Below, piece after piece: positions 47,500-49,333 of a DNA stretch of 49,333 nucleotides. Source of the stretch: Clostridiales bacterium (GTDB taxonomy: Bacteria > Bacillota > Clostridia > Saccharofermentanales > Saccharofermentanaceae); the NCBI GenBank assembly GCA_017615755.1, contig JAFZZM010000038.1, positions 1 through 49,333 on the forward strand, given 5' to 3'. The position numbers and the translations under genes are program-made. Position 1 is the stretch's first letter, and each line of letters begins with the position of its first letter. The notes under the pieces are model-generated. The model worked only from the letters and a program-made list of their open reading frames with translations, was not told the origin of the DNA and did no database searches.

Positions 47500-48762
47500 A
47501 TGAAAGAAAGCAGACAGTTGGAATATAAAGAAAGAATAAGCAACACGTTTCTTAAGACTGTAAGCGCCTTTGCGAATTATGATGGCGGCAGCATCATATT
47601 TGGTGTAAATGATTCCGGAGAAGTAGTTGGAATCAGCGATATTGAACAAAAGTGTTTGGATATCGAGAACATTATAAACGACAATATAAAGCCTCAGCCA
47701 GAGTATAGCATAGAGATCATTAATTCCGGCAAAACGATATCTCTGAATGTTCGTCCAGGTGTCAATAAACCGTATCTATATAAAGGCAAGGCATATAAAC
47801 GAAATGATACTGCCACGATAGAAGTTGATCAGATTGAACTTAAACGATTGATCCTGGCCGGTGAGAACAAGGATTATGAAGAGCTTCCATCTCAAAATCA
47901 AAATCTCGAATTCACATATTTGGAACAAGAACTGATCTCCAAAACAGGGATTAAAAAACTGAACTTGGATATCCTAAAAACACTTAATCTATATTCCGAT
48001 AGTGATGGTTACAATATTGCGGCTGCAATTGTATCCGACATAAATGATCTTCCGGGAATAGACATTGCTAAGTTTGGTGAGACCATTAGCATATTCCAGA
48101 AAAGAAAAACGCTGGAGCATCAGTCTATTATCCGCAGTTTTTTTGAAGCAGTGGAAATGTACCAAGATTATTATCAATATGAGAAGATAGAAGGATTTGA
48201 GCGCAAACTTATCGAAACCATTCCTGAGGAAGCATTCCGCGAAGCCCTTGCAAACGCTATTATTCATCGTGTATGGGACGTCAATTCTCATATAAGAGTA
48301 TCGATGTTTGATGATCGGGTAGAGATTGTGTCTGTTGGAGGCCTTCCCAATTCGGTTTCTGTTGATAGCTATTTAAATGGTGATTTATCCGTATTAAGAA
48401 ATCCGATACTTGCAAATATATTTCACAGACTCAATCTGATTGAGAAATTTGGTACCGGAATTCGAAGAATTAAAGAGGCGTATTCCAACAGTCAAATCAA
48501 ACCAGCTTTCGTGGTTACAGAAAATATTATTAAAGTATCACTTCCTTTACTGAGCGAAAAAATGGATTTGTCTCCAGACGAACTCGCAGTTTATAGAGTG
48601 CTTAGTAAGAGCATCAATAAACCGATCAGTGAGATCATGGCCTCTCCTGATATTGAGTTTGGAAAGAGTAAAGTGACAGAGATATTAAAACGATTGGCAA
48701 ACAAAAAAATCGTTGATATAGAGGGAACAGGAAGAGGCACGAAGTATAGGATCAAATCGTAA
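47500..48762 (+). CDS. AlbA_2 (Schlafen-like) DNA-binding ATPase family protein
   Basis: A 420-residue protein with an N-terminal AlbA_2 domain (about 1-110; FANYDGGSIIFGVNDSGEVV), a GHKL-like HATPase_c_4 domain (about 240-345; EEAFREALANAIIHRVWDVN, then RLNLIEKFGTGIRRIKEAYS), and a C-terminal winged helix (SKSINKPISEIMASPDIEFG, then VTEILKRLANKKI). Such proteins are predicted regulators and are common in mobile and defence loci. The gene is visibly more AT-rich than the flanking core genes, which fits acquisition. ATG 47500 follows AGGTGA. Confidence 0.88.
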   Translation: MKESRQLEYKERISNTFLKTVSAFANYDGGSIIFGVNDSGEVVGISDIEQKCLDIENIINDNIKPQPEYSIEIINSGKTISLNVRPGVNKPYLYKGKAYKRNDTATIEVDQIELKRLILAGENKDYEELPSQNQNLEFTYLEQELISKTGIKKLNLDILKTLNLYSDSDGYNIAAAIVSDINDLPGIDIAKFGETISIFQKRKTLEHQSIIRSFFEAVEMYQDYYQYEKIEGFERKLIETIPEEAFREALANAIIHRVWDVNSHIRVSMFDDRVEIVSVGGLPNSVSVDSYLNGDLSVLRNPILANIFHRLNLIEKFGTGIRRIKEAYSNSQIKPAFVVTENIIKVSLPLLSEKMDLSPDELAVYRVLSKSINKPISEIMASPDIEFGKSKVTEILKRLANKKIVDIEGTGRGTKYRIKS

Positions 48763-48778
48763 GTTAACTAATTTGTTT

Positions 48779-48797
48779 CGCCAACAAGATGTCAACA
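48779..48797 (+). repeat. right arm-type direct repeats
   Basis: CGCCAACA (48779-48786) and TGTCAACA (48790-48797) at 11-bp spacing, matching the left set. Confidence 0.6.
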
Positions 48798-48899
48798 AAA
48801 AGTCCGAAAAAGTGCTGGAAAGGGCAGAATATGGAGAATAAGACCACAAGATACGGTGCTTTTGTACGTGATGAAACACTATATATGCACGCCGGAATC

Positions 48900-48912
48900 G
48901 AACTCGAATAAT
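48900..48912 (+). repeat. right core repeat
   Basis: GAACTCGAATAAT, identical to the guaA end at 44851-44863 and in the same orientation. The bases to its left (18 of 22 over a wider window) also resemble guaA. Confidence 0.6.
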
Positions 48913-48945
48913 CGCTGGTGGTTTGCCACTTGAAAAGAAATCTGC

Positions 48946-48978
48946 CCCCCGTAACCATGAAGTTTACGGGGGCTTTTT
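48946..48978 (+). terminator. intrinsic terminator
   Basis: Stem CCCCCGTAA (48946-48954) / TTACGGGGG (48964-48972) with a T run at 48974-48978. Confidence 0.85.
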
Positions 48979-49100
48979 CGTTTTTTTCGTTTTTTTAGTT
49001 TGTTGATAAGTCCCATAAATGGGCCTGCATTTTTGTTAGGATTTGTAAATACAAAAGCACACAAACAGAGGTTGTTGTGATTCTGAGGAGAACAAAGATT

Positions 49101-49333
49101 ATGGCAAACGATAACAAGTTGATGATCGTAGATGAATATGCGCTGAAAGATAAGATTTATACCATTCGCGGCCAGCAGGTAATGTTGGATTTTGACCTTG
49201 CGGGGATATACGGATATGCGACAAAGACTTTTAACCAACAGGTGAAGAATAATATTGAGCGATTCCCGAGTGATTTGAGGTTTCAACTGAAAAAAGACGA
49301 AGTGGAATTGATCTTGAGGTCAAAAAATTTGAC
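49101..49333 (+). CDS. ORF6N-domain protein (partial, runs off the window)
   Basis: The start of a gene after GAGGAG: MANDNKLMIVDEYALKDKIY followed by the ORF6N-type stretch TIRGQQVMLDFDLAGIYGY and FNQQVKNNIERFPSDLRFQL. ORF6N domains are DNA-binding and typical of phages and mobile elements. It lies outside the right core repeat, so a second accessory segment may be stacked at guaA. Confidence 0.8.
   Translation, partial: MANDNKLMIVDEYALKDKIYTIRGQQVMLDFDLAGIYGYATKTFNQQVKNNIERFPSDLRFQLKKDEVELILRSKNL

Larger units (their letters stand above)
44851..48912. mobile_element. putative integrated element at the guaA 3' end (no integrase seen)
   Basis: The 13-bp sequence GAACTCGAATAAT at the end of guaA recurs in direct orientation at 48900-48912, again reading IELE-stop. 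Just inside each copy are direct CCAACA-type repeats at 11-bp spacing, as expected of recombinase arm sites. The interior (about 4 kb) holds a sigma/anti-sigma/lipoprotein operon and an AT-rich AlbA_2 gene. The guaA 3' end is a known integration hotspot. No recombinase lies inside, so the element may be mobilised in trans or decayed. Confidence 0.6.
48763..49100. other. 338-bp non-coding region at the element's right end
   Basis: It holds the right arm repeats, the right core repeat and a terminator. A 40-codon ORF (48790-48912) that ends in IELE spans the core repeat; it looks incidental. Nothing else was recognised before the ribosome site of the ORF6N gene. Confidence 0.5.

Noticed and set aside
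44863..48912. Search for an integrase inside the guaA element
   Set aside because: None of the four genes carries tyrosine or serine recombinase motifs, so none was called.
49013..49026. CCCAT/ATGGG hairpin before the ORF6N gene
   Set aside because: Only 5 bp with a 2-base loop and no T run.

Overview
The window is the replication-origin neighbourhood of a low- to mid-GC Gram-positive chromosome, most likely a member of the Clostridia (Bacillota). The reasons are: a dnaA-dnaN-recF-remB-gyrB cluster; a GatCAB tRNA amidotransferase operon; MurT/GatD, sortase and LtaS-like cell-envelope genes; TGTTTCACGTGAAACA parS sites; and many TTG/GTG starts. Genus cannot be decided from the sequence alone. 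No rRNA, tRNA or CRISPR array was seen.

Layout. 1-7.5 kb is all on the minus strand: the 5' part of parA, three parS sites, gyrB, remB, recF, dnaN, an AT-rich DnaA-box region (probable oriC) and dnaA. From 7.8 kb most genes run on the plus strand, as expected for a bidirectional origin. The usual rpmH-rnpA-yidC neighbours of dnaA are missing; a sortase and the lipid II amidation pair murT-gatD stand there instead. Next come a PAS-GGDEF protein, a LeuA-type synthase, a minus-strand pair of ECF sigma factor and membrane-anchored serpin, a queuosine-precursor-type transporter behind a possible preQ1 riboswitch, a stand-alone amidase, fabF and a TetR regulator.

20-32 kb holds a lipoprotein, a CDF/MATE export pair and one long plus-strand run: gatC-gatA-gatB, a Sel1-repeat membrane protein, trmL and an LtaS-like phosphoglycerol transferase, with 1-4 bp overlaps at gatA/gatB and trmL/LtaS-like. 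A 579-bp non-coding stretch at 32.4-33.0 kb is packed with palindromes. 33-43 kb holds a second PAS-GGDEF protein with a GNDEF motif, a tail-anchored protein, a protein resembling a degenerate HAD plus uridine-kinase fusion, a saccharopine-dehydrogenase-like enzyme, a YczE-type membrane protein, a YfhO-like protein with a possible small ORF antisense to its end, a CNNM/CorC protein, UppP and a DUF2809-like protein with a HEYGH motif.

43.3-49.3 kb is guaA followed by accessory DNA. The last bases of guaA (GAACTCGAATAAT) recur in direct orientation 4.05 kb downstream, and 11-bp-spaced CCAACA repeats lie just inside both copies. This looks like an integrated element at the guaA 3' end without a visible integrase. 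It carries an ECF sigma / membrane anti-sigma-like / lipoprotein operon behind a matching ECF-type promoter, plus an AlbA_2-type (Schlafen-like) ATPase gene. An ORF6N-domain gene begins outside the right copy and runs off the window.

The most unusual items are the sigma-serpin unit, the guaA element with its paired sensor proteins, the palindrome cluster at 32.5 kb, and the parS palindrome that may double as the gyrB terminator.
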